DNA of 46,006 nucleotides, from positions 1-46,006 of the forward strand of contig NZ_JAGQBE010000015.1 in assembly GCF_024345475.1 (NCBI RefSeq), given 5' to 3'. Below the pieces are notes generated by a model, which ran no database searches, was not told the DNA's origin, and saw only the letters and a list, made by a program, of their open reading frames with translations. The stretch is from Cyanobium sp. T1B-Tous (GTDB lineage Bacteria > Cyanobacteriota > Cyanobacteriia > PCC-6307 > Cyanobiaceae). Of this stretch, positions 27,501-35,854 are shown piece after piece. Each line of letters starts with the position of its first letter. Positions within the stretch are counted from its first letter, which is position 1. Both the position numbers and the translations under genes were made by a program.

Positions 27501-27631
27501 ACGTTGTCGTGTTCCGGCCCACCGCCCTCGGATCCACCACCAGCGGCAGCTATCCCTCACCGCTGTTCTTCGACGGCAGCCTCTACGGACTGGGCAGCAA
27601 CGCCCTTCTAGGGATTGATGTGCCGGTCTAA
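24572..27631 (+). CDS. Large secreted M10/serralysin-type metalloprotease with RTX, Ig-like and C-terminal repeats
   Basis: A 1019-residue protein. Residues 1-150 are a leader with a cysteine cluster (C123, C125, C128). A zinc protease domain follows: HExxHxxGxxH as HEIGHALGLGH (H294, E295, H298, H304) and a Met-turn SMMSYF, typical of metzincin/serralysin peptidases. About 464-510 has Ca-binding RTX-like repeats (GGAGNDSFFG, GGGGNDSF, DDGSDW) within a serralysin C-terminal-like region. Two Ig-like domains follow (about 569-668, 670-758), then a Pro-rich hinge (PPPPPSP) and about 3.5 repeats of 60 residues (about 785-1019) with a 'DGSDVGL' / 'DILLF-PTS-G--T-GSW' pattern. There is no Sec signal peptide, so type I secretion is expected; no type I exporter lies nearby. 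It is likely extracellular, for protein breakdown or surface processing. It stands alone after a 337-bp gene-free stretch and may be acquired. Confidence 0.88.
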   Translation: MANLSRFEPEIPARASRPKEDFLGTETVFVVGFTAEVANRASDALAAPTSGEPEQRDILGSPGVLLSAQLPAGTPALTPLAPVARDALTVALARVTALSSNRSASDDSIDLDAIDSRFHAGRCVCMACSDDRVGPGGDSATPLSGGATAAPAPAASLQTLANYLRVGYWQDAGTVSRLYNLGTNGNNPNAGEIRYNLSGWNGDTNGLDTPARRDMAREAFKLFQAVLGIRFVETTATDTSVDIFFTDNDLGSAYAYAAGTSYSNGVDYSVINVSRDWYSSLSGFDTYTHQTYQHEIGHALGLGHQGLYNGSGAYSTDAQFANDSWQASMMSYFSQTQNPTTGASYAFLQTAMSVDWLALDDIYRSYGYGISNAFNGDTVYGVNTTITAAVSRIFNEFSVYADTTAYTIVDASGYDTIDVSNFSADQQINLAPSQATSTIPSISNIGGRIGNLTLAVGTVIEAAIGGAGNDSFFGNAAANTFRGGGGNDSFTDSFGSDVYFGDDGSDWLYFSESIDLLRYELSGDSLLFSRNLGSADVDRVWNGLENLSFNSVVYSYQQLVDSLAGPPLAAVTISSANGLASGSATNATDLPFSGTLSLGLGSNQSIAFYRNGTQVGTASLTAPGATSWTFNLQEAAGTATVSYTARVVESGTERLGTLSSPFTLTVDTVPPVVGVNALETQDTTPLLSGTVSEAGATVSVTIGALTRTAINNGNGTWSLQWSDTLAAGLIYDVIVTATDAARNSGSDTTTNELSILVPPPPPSPILYFTLASAVTSSSASVMGGLTAQRNDIIAFDGSSFSTWLNGNASGLSGAVLRDFHIVNPDEVVVAFQSPVTLAGTAFDDSDLARLRRSDGVWSVSMFFDGSDVGLTTNAEAIDAVTGLKDGSWLISTRGSGGVTGVSSFAAEDILLFVPTSVGTTTAGSWSLYADMSDVGITGTAENITAIDVAADGRMFLTTGGNASASTGGTSLSATNEDVVVFRPTALGSTTSGSYPSPLFFDGSLYGLGSNALLGIDVPV

Positions 27632-27650
27632 GCGGATCGCGCCCTCCGCT
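27631..27650. terminator. Inverted repeat between convergent metalloprotease and purU genes
   Basis: AGCGGA (27631-27636) and TCCGCT (27645-27650) form a 6-bp stem with an 8-nt loop, starting at the last base of the metalloprotease stop codon. There is no T-tract, so it would be a weak or bidirectional hairpin. Confidence 0.3.
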
Positions 27651-27698
27651 TGGCAAACGTCAGGCCCACCGGGGCGACTCCATCATCCAAACCGAGCC

Positions 27699-28571
27699 TC
27701 ACTCAAACACCGCCGTCCGCCCCCGATACACCATCACCTGGTGCTTGAGGTGCAGGCGCACGGCCCGGGCCAGGGCCAGGCGCTCGGTGTCGCGGCCCTT
27801 GCGGATCAGGTCGTCCACCTCATCGCGGTGGCCCACACCCAGGGTGGATTGGGCAATGATCGGCCCGCCATCGAGCTCCTCGGTCACGTAGTGGGCGGTG
27901 GCACCGATCAGCTTCACGCCCCGCTCCCAGGCCCGGTGATAGGGCTGGGCGCCCTTGAAGGCCGGCAGGAAGGAATGGTGGATGTTGATCACCCGGTGGA
28001 AGGCGTCAGGGGGATCAAAACTCCCCAGAAACTGGGGGGTGAGCACCTGCATGTACTTGGCCAGCACCACCAGTTCGATCTGGTGCTCGGCCAACAGGGC
28101 CAGATGGCGGGCCTCCCCCTCCTCCCGGTTGGCCGCTGAGATGGGCACGTGCTCGAACTGCGCTCCAAACTCTGCGGCGATCGAGCCGAGATCCGGGTGG
28201 TTGGCGATCACCAGCGGCACCCGCATCGGCAGCTCACCGGTCCGCACCCGCCACAGCAGATCCAGCAGGCAGTGGTCCTGCTTGCTCACGAAGATCGCCA
28301 CCGCCGGGCGGTAATCGGAAAACGTCACCTTGTATTCGCCGCCCAACCGCTCCGCCAGGGCCCGGGCCGTGGGGCAGATCGCCTCCCGGGGCAGGCCAAA
28401 CCCCTCCAACTGCCACTCGATCCGGCTGAGGAACAGGCCGGCACCCTGATCGCTGTGGTGATCGGCATGCACGATGTTGCCGCCGTTGGCGGCCACCCAT
28501 CCGGAGAGCTCACGCACCAGTCCGGGCTGATCCGGACAGAGCATCTGCAGGATGGCGGTGGGAGCAGACAT
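27699..28571 (-). CDS. purU: Formyltetrahydrofolate deformylase
   Basis: Hydrolyses 10-formyl-THF to THF and formate, which balances the one-carbon pool and supplies formate to PurT. The 290-residue protein begins with an ACT domain (ILQMLCPDQPGLVRELSGWVA) and continues with a formyltransferase-type catalytic domain: MRVPLVIANHPDL, INIHHSFLPAFKGAQPYHRAW and GATAHYVTEELDGGPII, giving the expected Asn, His and Asp active-site residues. ATG at 28571 starts directly at the ACT domain; the frame continues open far upstream but only as a shadow of other genes. It is divergent from psbQ and convergent with the metalloprotease gene. Confidence 0.94.
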   Translation of the reverse strand: MSAPTAILQMLCPDQPGLVRELSGWVAANGGNIVHADHHSDQGAGLFLSRIEWQLEGFGLPREAICPTARALAERLGGEYKVTFSDYRPAVAIFVSKQDHCLLDLLWRVRTGELPMRVPLVIANHPDLGSIAAEFGAQFEHVPISAANREEGEARHLALLAEHQIELVVLAKYMQVLTPQFLGSFDPPDAFHRVINIHHSFLPAFKGAQPYHRAWERGVKLIGATAHYVTEELDGGPIIAQSTLGVGHRDEVDDLIRKGRDTERLALARAVRLHLKHQVMVYRGRTAVFE

Positions 28572-28706
28572 GGCCGCGGTCAACGTCAATGCAGACGTAG
28601 CACCTCCAGGGGGGCAAGGCCCAGATTGCAAGGGGCTACAGACGCAGCGGGGCGGCAGGCCAGCCCCGATACACTCAGCGCCACGACCCTGGTGTTGGTC
28701 CCTGTG

Positions 28707-29216
28707 ATGGCTTCTGCGCGGATTTCTTCGGCCACCGCTGCCCTGATGCAGCAGCTGCGCCGTCTGGTGATGGTGGGCCTGGTTGCGGTGCTGTGTCTGG
28801 GTCTGGCCGCCTGTGACGGCAGCCAGGGCCGCAAGGCCCCCAGCATCAGCCCGGCGGACATGGCCCTGATCGAGCGCCAGGCCGCAGGCTTCCTCTCCGC
28901 CCGCAACCGCCTGCCCGAGTTGGCCACCCTGGTGAATGAGCGCAACTGGGTGTTCACCGCCAACCTGATCCACGGCCCCATGCAGGAAGTGGGCCGGGAA
29001 ATGAGCTACATCAACCAGCGCCTGCTGCCCGCCGACCGCCCCGAGGCCGAGAAGCGGGCCACCGCCCTCAAGACGGCCCTGGCCCAGCTCGATGAGGCCT
29101 GCCGCCTCCAGGACGGCGACAAGCTGCGCAAGGCCTACATCAAGGTGGCCAGCGGTTTCGGCCTCTACGCCCAGGTGTTCCCGGCCCAGGTGCAGGAAAA
29201 CCTGAAGCAGGTCTGA
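28707..29216 (+). CDS. psbQ: PsbQ-like photosystem II lipoprotein (CyanoQ)
   Basis: Lumenal lipoprotein that stabilises the oxygen-evolving side of photosystem II in cyanobacteria. The 169-residue protein has a basic N-terminus, a hydrophobic stretch and lipobox LAAC, then a four-helix body (LIERQAAGFLSARNRLPELA; REMSYINQRLLP; LAQLDEACRLQDGDKLRKAY; GFGLYAQVFP) as in CyanoQ. ATG at 28707 is the likely start, with ATG 28746 also possible. The TGA at 29214-29216 is in the same frame as the following oxidase gene, whose open frame begins directly after it. Confidence 0.9.
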   Translation: MASARISSATAALMQQLRRLVMVGLVAVLCLGLAACDGSQGRKAPSISPADMALIERQAAGFLSARNRLPELATLVNERNWVFTANLIHGPMQEVGREMSYINQRLLPADRPEAEKRATALKTALAQLDEACRLQDGDKLRKAYIKVASGFGLYAQVFPAQVQENLKQV

Positions 29217-29222
29217 TCCCTG

Positions 29223-30371
29223 ATTGCCTCCCCCAGCGCTGGCGAGGGTCTGGTCCAGCCCACCCGTTGCCGCTCGGTCGTTGTGATCGGCGCCGGACTG
29301 GTGGGCCGGGCCTGTGCCTGGCAGCTGGTCCAGCGCGGCCACCAGGTGCTGCTGCTCGATCCCCTGCTGCTGGCGTCCGATCGCCGCTGCGACCCTCCCC
29401 CTGACACGGGCAGCTGGGCCGCCCTGGGCGTGTTGATGGCCCAGATGTTTCACCGCAGCAGTGGCCGGGCCTGGCGGCTGCGCCAGCGCAGCCTGGAGCT
29501 GTGGGGCCAGTGGCGCCAGCAGCTGGCCGAGCGGGGCCAGCCCCTGCCCTGGCGGCCAGGCCTGCTGCTGCTGGCCAGCAGCCCCGATGAGCTGGAACGG
29601 CAGCAGCGGCTGGTGACGGAACGCCAGGCCATGGGTCTGCCCCTGGAGCTCTGGAGCCGCGAGCAGCTCGCTGACCTGGCTCCAGCAGTGCCGGCAGCGG
29701 CCCTGGGGGGCCTGTTCTCGCCGCAGGACGGCCAGCTGGATCCGGCACCGGTGCTGGAGGCGCTGCTGCGGGATGGGCTGGAACGGGGCCTGCAAACCTG
29801 CTGCGATGCCGCGGCCCGGCTGGAGCGGAGCCCGGCTGGCTGGACGGTGCAGACGCGGGGTGGCCAAACGCTGCAGGCGGAAGCGGTGGTGCTCTGTGCC
29901 GGGGTGGCCAGTGCCGCCCTGCTGGAGCCCCTCGGCCATCCGCGGGCCCTGGAGCCGGTGCTGGGCCAGGCCCTGGAACTGGCGCTGCCCCCCACCAGCC
30001 GTTGGAACACCCCCTGGCCTGGAGCCGTGGTGTGGCAAGGACTCAACCTGGTTCCACGCCCCCCCAACCGGCTGTGGCTGGGGGCCACCCTGGAGCCGGG
30101 AGACCACCCCGACCCCACCGCCCTGGCCGCCCTGCGAACCCTGGGCGGCAGCGCCCCCACCTGGCTGCAGCAGGCGGAGGTGCTCCGCCAATGGCAGGGG
30201 CACCGGCCCCACCCGATTGGTCGGCCGGCCCCACTGCTGGAGCACCTGGAACCGGGCCTGCTGCTGGCCAGCGGCCACTACCGCAACGGCGTGCTGCTGG
30301 CCCCAGCCACCGCGGAATGGGTGGCCAATCAGCTGGAAGGCCCCGCAGGAGCTCCCTTAACGAAGCCCTAA
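29223..30371 (+). CDS. thiO: FAD-dependent amine/glycine oxidase, ThiO-like
   Basis: Predicted D-amino-acid-oxidase-family flavoenzyme; ThiO oxidises glycine to the imine used for the thiazole of thiamine. The dinucleotide-binding loop VVVIGAGLVGRACAWQL lies at the N-terminus, AAALGGLFSPQDGQLDP is mid-protein, and GHYRNGVLLAPATAEWV near the C-terminus is the typical FAD-binding closing segment. The first canonical start, GTG 29283, would cut off the first beta-strand (SVVV) of the FAD fold. The frame is open back to the psbQ stop at 29216, so an unusual start (ATT 29223 or CTG 29220) is likely; 29223 is used. ThiO is favoured over other DAO enzymes on length (about 380 residues), not proven. 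Confidence 0.78.
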   Translation: MASPSAGEGLVQPTRCRSVVVIGAGLVGRACAWQLVQRGHQVLLLDPLLLASDRRCDPPPDTGSWAALGVLMAQMFHRSSGRAWRLRQRSLELWGQWRQQLAERGQPLPWRPGLLLLASSPDELERQQRLVTERQAMGLPLELWSREQLADLAPAVPAAALGGLFSPQDGQLDPAPVLEALLRDGLERGLQTCCDAAARLERSPAGWTVQTRGGQTLQAEAVVLCAGVASAALLEPLGHPRALEPVLGQALELALPPTSRWNTPWPGAVVWQGLNLVPRPPNRLWLGATLEPGDHPDPTALAALRTLGGSAPTWLQQAEVLRQWQGHRPHPIGRPAPLLEHLEPGLLLASGHYRNGVLLAPATAEWVANQLEGPAGAPLTKP

Positions 30372-30374
30372 CCT
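30356..30374 (+). promoter_or_regulatory. Probable Pho box before pstS
   Basis: CTTAACGA at 30356-30363, three bases, and CCTAACCT at 30367-30374 match the cyanobacterial Pho-box arrangement of 8-bp CTTAACCT-like repeats at 11-bp spacing. It overlaps the last codons and TAA stop of the oxidase gene and ends 50 bp before the pstS ATG. PhoB/SphR binding under phosphate limitation is inferred. Confidence 0.6.
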
Positions 30375-30424
30375 GCCTGGGTGGCTCGTTACCGGGACCA
30401 CCAAACCATGTCATTCGCTCTTCC

Positions 30425-31444
30425 ATGGCCGTCACCCGCGTCCGCCCAAGCGCCCTGCTGGGAGCCGGCCTAGGCCTGGCCGGCCTGGTCAGCCTCAGCA
30501 GCTGCGGCAGCACGGGGGGCAGCCAGGGCACTGGCGGCACCAGTCAGGCGCTGCAGGCCGCCGGAGCCAGTTTCCCAGCGGGCCTCTACCAGCGCTGGTT
30601 TGCCGATCTGGCCAGCCAGGACAAGATCCAGGTCAATTACCAGTCGGTGGGCTCGGGCGCCGGCGTGCGCCAATTTGAGGCGGGCACGGTCGACTTCGCG
30701 GCCAGTGACAAACCCCTGGACAGCGCGGAAGCCGCGGCCATCAAGCGAGGTGTGGTGCAACTGCCCCTCACCGCCGGCGCCATTGCCGTGGCCTACAACC
30801 TGCCCGGCTGCAGCCTCAAGCTCAGCCAGGCCCAACTGGTGCAGATCTTCGAGGGCACGATCAAAAACTTCCAGGAGCTGGGCTGCAGCAACCAGCCGAT
30901 CCAGGTGGTGGTGCGCTCCGATGGCTCCGGCACCACCTACAACTTCACCAACTCCCTGGCCGCCTTCAGCCCCAGCTGGAAGAACGGCCCCGGCGTGGGC
31001 AAATCGGTGAACTGGCCCACCGGCGTGGGGGCCAAGGGCAATGAGGGCGTTGCCGCCAGCCTGCTGCAAACCAAGGGCAGCATCGGGTATGTGGAGGCGG
31101 CCTACGTGCGGGGCGTCCTGCAGGCCGCCGCGATCGCCAACCGCGCCGGCACCTACGCCCGCCCCGATGCCGCCAGCGCCAGCCAGGCCCTGGCCACGAT
31201 CAACCTGGGGGCTGACCTCACCGGCAGCGATCCCAACCCCAGCGCCGGCTACCCCATCGTCACCTTCACCTGGGTGTTGCTCTACAAGAGCGGCAACGGC
31301 AACAAGCTGCCCGCCCTGCAGCGCACCCTGAGCTACGCCCTCAGTGACACCGCCCAGCAGCAGGCCCCGGCCCTGGGCTACATCCCCCTGCCCGCACCGG
31401 TGGTCACCAAGGCGAAGGCCGCCCTGGCCGGCGTGGGCGCCTGA
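30425..31444 (+). CDS. pstS: Phosphate-binding lipoprotein PstS
   Basis: Periplasmic phosphate receptor of the Pst ABC transporter. The 339-residue protein has a signal peptide with lipobox SSC, then the PstS pattern: QAAGASFPAGLYQRWFADL, INYQSVGSGAGVRQF-type segment (QVNYQSVGSGAG), VDFAASDKPLD, and RSDGSGTTYNFTNSL, whose Ser/Arg/Asp/Thr residues bind phosphate. GSIGYVEAAYV and PIVTFTWVLLYK are the usual C-terminal segments. ATG at 30425 is the start; the longer open frame is a shadow of the oxidase gene. No pstCAB follows, so this is a solitary receptor, common in cyanobacteria with several pstS copies. The Pho box upstream suggests induction by phosphate starvation. Confidence 0.95.
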   Translation: MAVTRVRPSALLGAGLGLAGLVSLSSCGSTGGSQGTGGTSQALQAAGASFPAGLYQRWFADLASQDKIQVNYQSVGSGAGVRQFEAGTVDFAASDKPLDSAEAAAIKRGVVQLPLTAGAIAVAYNLPGCSLKLSQAQLVQIFEGTIKNFQELGCSNQPIQVVVRSDGSGTTYNFTNSLAAFSPSWKNGPGVGKSVNWPTGVGAKGNEGVAASLLQTKGSIGYVEAAYVRGVLQAAAIANRAGTYARPDAASASQALATINLGADLTGSDPNPSAGYPIVTFTWVLLYKSGNGNKLPALQRTLSYALSDTAQQQAPALGYIPLPAPVVTKAKAALAGVGA

Positions 31445-31463
31445 GCCCAGGGCCCTGGCCAAC

Positions 31464-31487
31464 AAAAAGCCCCCCTTGCGGGGGGCT
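31464..31487 (-). terminator. Rho-independent terminator of dnaK
   Basis: On the minus strand an 8-bp GC-rich stem (AGCCCCCC / GGGGGGCT with a 4-nt loop, 31468-31487) is followed by TTTTT. It sits 42 bp past the dnaK stop. It may also end pstS transcription from the other side. Confidence 0.85.
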
Positions 31488-31490
31488 GGT

Positions 31491-31508
31491 GGACTCCCGA
31501 GGGAGTCC
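31491..31508. repeat. Second hairpin between pstS and dnaK
   Basis: GGACTCCC and GGGAGTCC form a perfect 8-bp inverted repeat around a 2-nt centre, just inside the terminator on the dnaK side. No T-tract is adjacent, so it may be a transcript-stabilising hairpin or the remnant of a duplicate terminator. Confidence 0.6.
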
Positions 31509-31528
31509 TGGTCTTCAGAGAGGGGGGC

Positions 31529-33436
<1,908 letters not shown>

Positions 33437-33443
33437 GGGTTCC

Positions 33444-33453
33444 CACCTCCTTA
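33444..33453 (-). promoter_or_regulatory. Extended ribosome binding site of dnaK
   Basis: TAAGGAGGTG on the minus strand, 7 nt before the ATG, matches the anti-Shine-Dalgarno end of 16S rRNA over ten bases. Most genes in this window have a weak or no such site. Confidence 0.85.
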
Positions 33454-33562
33454 CGGTGAATGAATCTGACTGGGAGCATCTTCAGCAGCCGGAGCCTTCC
33501 CAGGCGAGGTGTGGTTCCCGAACAGCCCCTGCCGGTGCCGCCCTGCCGCGACCCCTTCTGCC

Positions 33563-34462
33563 ATGAGCCAACCGATCTCCGGACGCACCGCCCTGGCTGG
33601 GGTTCTCGGCGACCCGGTGCGCCATTCGCTCTCACCGGCGATGCACAACGCCGCCCTGGCCGAACTGGGCCTCGACTGGGTCTACCTGGCCCTGCCCACG
33701 CCCGCAGCCGAGCTGGAGATGGTGGTGCGCGCTCTGGAGACCCTCGACTGCCGCGGCCTGAGCGTCACCATTCCCCACAAGCAGGCCGTCGCCCGGCTCT
33801 GCCGCGCCCTCTCGCCCCTGGCCCAGCGGGTGGGCGCGGTGAACACCCTGGTGCGGCACCCGGAGGGCGGCTGGCTGGGAGACAACACCGACGTGGAGGG
33901 CTTTCTGGCGCCCCTCCGGGCCAACGGCAGCTCGTGGCAAGGCCGGCAGGCGGTGGTGCTGGGCTGCGGCGGCAGTGCCCGGGCCGTGGTGGCCGCCCTG
34001 GTGGAGCTGGGCTGCGGGACCATCCACATCGCCGGCCGCAACGCCGCCAACCTGGAGGCCCTGCTGGCCCCCTGCCGCGACTGGGCTCCCCAGCTACAGG
34101 GTCTCGCCTGGCAACCGGCCTCACCGGCGCTGCGTGACGCCCTGGCCAGCGCCGACCTGGTGGTCAACACCACGCCGGTGGGCATGGCGGCCGCCGGTAA
34201 CCCCGAGGCGGCTCGGCAGTGCCCGCTGGGCCCGGAGGAGCTGGAGGTCCTGCGCTCCGGCAGCACCGTCTACGACCTGATCTATACACCGCGGCCCACG
34301 GCCCTGCTGGCGGCGGCCAGCACCCGGGGCTGCCGCACTGTCGATGGGCTGGAGATGCTGGTGCAGCAAGGGGCCGCCGCGCTGCGCCAGTGGAGCGGCC
34401 ATGGGGCGGTGCCCGTGGCGGCGATGCGGGCCGCGGCCCTGGCCCAGCTCGAGCCCGCCTAG
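33563..34462 (+). CDS. aroE: Shikimate dehydrogenase
   Basis: NADPH-dependent reduction of 3-dehydroshikimate to shikimate. The 299-residue protein has LGDPVRHSLSPAMHNAAL, the catalytic Lys K73 in TIPHKQ, the partner Asp D110 in DNTD, the nucleotide-binding loop VLGCGGSARAVVAAL, NTTPVGM and the C-terminal DGLEMLVQQGAAAL. ATG at 33563 is chosen because the family starts with this GVLGDPVRHSLSP segment shortly after; the frame from 33509 lacks support. It is followed 26 bp later by the Tic20-family gene. Confidence 0.96.
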   Translation: MSQPISGRTALAGVLGDPVRHSLSPAMHNAALAELGLDWVYLALPTPAAELEMVVRALETLDCRGLSVTIPHKQAVARLCRALSPLAQRVGAVNTLVRHPEGGWLGDNTDVEGFLAPLRANGSSWQGRQAVVLGCGGSARAVVAALVELGCGTIHIAGRNAANLEALLAPCRDWAPQLQGLAWQPASPALRDALASADLVVNTTPVGMAAAGNPEAARQCPLGPEELEVLRSGSTVYDLIYTPRPTALLAAASTRGCRTVDGLEMLVQQGAAALRQWSGHGAVPVAAMRAAALAQLEPA

Positions 34463-34488
34463 CCTGAAACCCCGGCAGCATTGAGGCC

Positions 34489-34950
34489 ATGCAGGCACCC
34501 CCGATCTGGCAACGGCTGCTCGCCGCCCTGGCCTACCTGCTGCCCTGGAGCGACGCCTACAGCTTCGGCCGGGGCCTGGTGGGCCTGTTTCCAGCCCTGC
34601 AATGGCTGGCCCTGCCGGCCCTGCCGGTGGCGCTGCTGGAGCAGGTGGTGCCCTTTGGTGGGCTGGTGCTGTTCCTGGTGCTCTACCTGGCGGTGGTGCG
34701 CAACGACCGGGTGCCCTACCTGATCCGCTTCAACGTGCTGCAGGCGATCCTGGTGGACATCGTGGTGGTGCTGGTGACCCTGGCCTTCCAGGTGCTGCAG
34801 CTCAATGCCCTGGACTTTGTCGGCAAAACCCTGAGCAACACGGTGTTCCTGGGGATCCTGGTGCTGGTGGCCTTCGCCGTGATCCAGAACCTGCGGGGCA
34901 AGGACGCCGAGATCCCCAGCCTGTCCGAGGCGGTGCGGATGCAGTTGTAA
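34489..34950 (+). CDS. Tic20-family membrane protein
   Basis: A 153-residue protein with four predicted membrane helices. It matches the Tic20 family of cyanobacteria and plastids: LLAALAYLLPWSDAYSFG at the start, VRNDRVPYLIRFNVLQAILVD in the middle and a short charged tail. Plastid Tic20 is part of the inner-envelope protein import channel; the cyanobacterial role is not settled. It lies between aroE and rpsF on the same strand. Confidence 0.85.
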   Translation: MQAPPIWQRLLAALAYLLPWSDAYSFGRGLVGLFPALQWLALPALPVALLEQVVPFGGLVLFLVLYLAVVRNDRVPYLIRFNVLQAILVDIVVVLVTLAFQVLQLNALDFVGKTLSNTVFLGILVLVAFAVIQNLRGKDAEIPSLSEAVRMQL

Positions 34951-35028
34951 GGTGATCGATCCGTCGCTGGTGGGCTTCAGCCCGCTGGCCGCTGCCCCAA
35001 ACCCTGAGGCGACACCTCCGAAGCGACC

Positions 35029-35391
35029 ATGACGCAGCCCTATTACGAGACCATGTACATCCTTCGTCCGGACATTCCGGAGGAAGAGGTGGAGACCCAT
35101 GTCGCCAAGTACCGCGATCTGGTCACCGAATCCGGTGGCGAAGTGCTCGATTGCCAGATGCGCGGCAAGCGCCGTCTGGCCTATTCGATCGCCAAGCACC
35201 GCGAAGGCATCTACGTGCAGCTCAACCACAACGGTGACGGCCAACAGGTGGCCCCGTTGGAGCGGGCCATGCGCCTCTCCGAGGACGTGATCCGCTATCT
35301 CACCGTCAAGCAAGACGGCCCCATGCCCGCCCCCCGCTCCCTGCCCGGTGCCGTGAGCGAAGCCGCCCCGATGGAGCCCGCCGCGGTCTGA
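35029..35391 (+). CDS. rpsF: 30S ribosomal protein S6
   Basis: Small-subunit protein that pairs with S18 on the platform of the 30S subunit. The 120-residue protein has the S6 pattern [17 protein letters not shown] at the start, the central [20 protein letters not shown] and [17 protein letters not shown]. The C-terminal tail is Pro/Ala-rich and longer than in E. coli without its glutamate tail. No ssb, rpsR or rplI follows, unlike in many bacteria. Confidence 0.97.
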   Translation: MTQPYYETMYILRPDIPEEEVETHVAKYRDLVTESGGEVLDCQMRGKRRLAYSIAKHREGIYVQLNHNGDGQQVAPLERAMRLSEDVIRYLTVKQDGPMPAPRSLPGAVSEAAPMEPAAV

Positions 35392-35440
35392 GATCGCTAG
35401 TCAGCTTGTGGAATAACGGGCAGGATCGTAATGTCCCGCC

Positions 35441-35854
35441 ATGGAGTTGGACCGCAGCACAATTGAATCGGGATCACCGCCGGTGATCCCCCCCGCACCG
35501 AAGTGGCAGTCCTCCGCCGCTTCGGTTTTTTCGTGGCACCAGCAGCGAGAACGGCAGGAAGAACTGGAACAGGAACTCGCTAAAACCCGCGAGGAACTGC
35601 AGGCGATGCAAGCCCTGCTAGACGATTTACCGGCCCTGTTCGAAGACAAATTCCGCGAGCGCCTGCAGCCAATGCTCGAACAACAGCAGCGGCTGCTTGA
35701 GGACAACGCCGATCTGCGGCACCACCTGCTGCAACTGCAGCCGGGCTCCGAGCCAAGCCGGCAGCGCGTGTTGATGCCCCGTCAGGAGGACCGGCCGCGG
35801 ATGCGCCAGGCCCTGCTGCACGCCTTCGGCTTCAACGGCAAGCGGGCGGCCTAA
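35441..35854 (+). CDS. Coiled-coil protein of unknown function
   Basis: A 137-residue soluble protein. Residues about 33-105 are rich in Glu, Gln, Leu and Arg in heptad-like order ([20 protein letters not shown]), so a long coiled coil is likely; the C-terminus is basic ([20 protein letters not shown]). No domain is recognised. It starts 49 bp after rpsF, and its stop overlaps the argG stop on the other strand by 4 bp. A structural or adaptor role is only a guess. Confidence 0.68.
   Translation: MELDRSTIESGSPPVIPPAPKWQSSAASVFSWHQQRERQEELEQELAKTREELQAMQALLDDLPALFEDKFRERLQPMLEQQQRLLEDNADLRHHLLQLQPGSEPSRQRVLMPRQEDRPRMRQALLHAFGFNGKRAA

Noticed and set aside
28572-30278. N-terminal 570-residue extension of the purU frame
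   Set aside because: The extension is antisense to psbQ and the oxidase gene; PurU homology begins at 28571.
33437-33562. CIRCE/HrcA heat-shock element before dnaK
   Set aside because: No TTAGCACTC...GAGTGCTAA inverted repeat, or close variant, was found.
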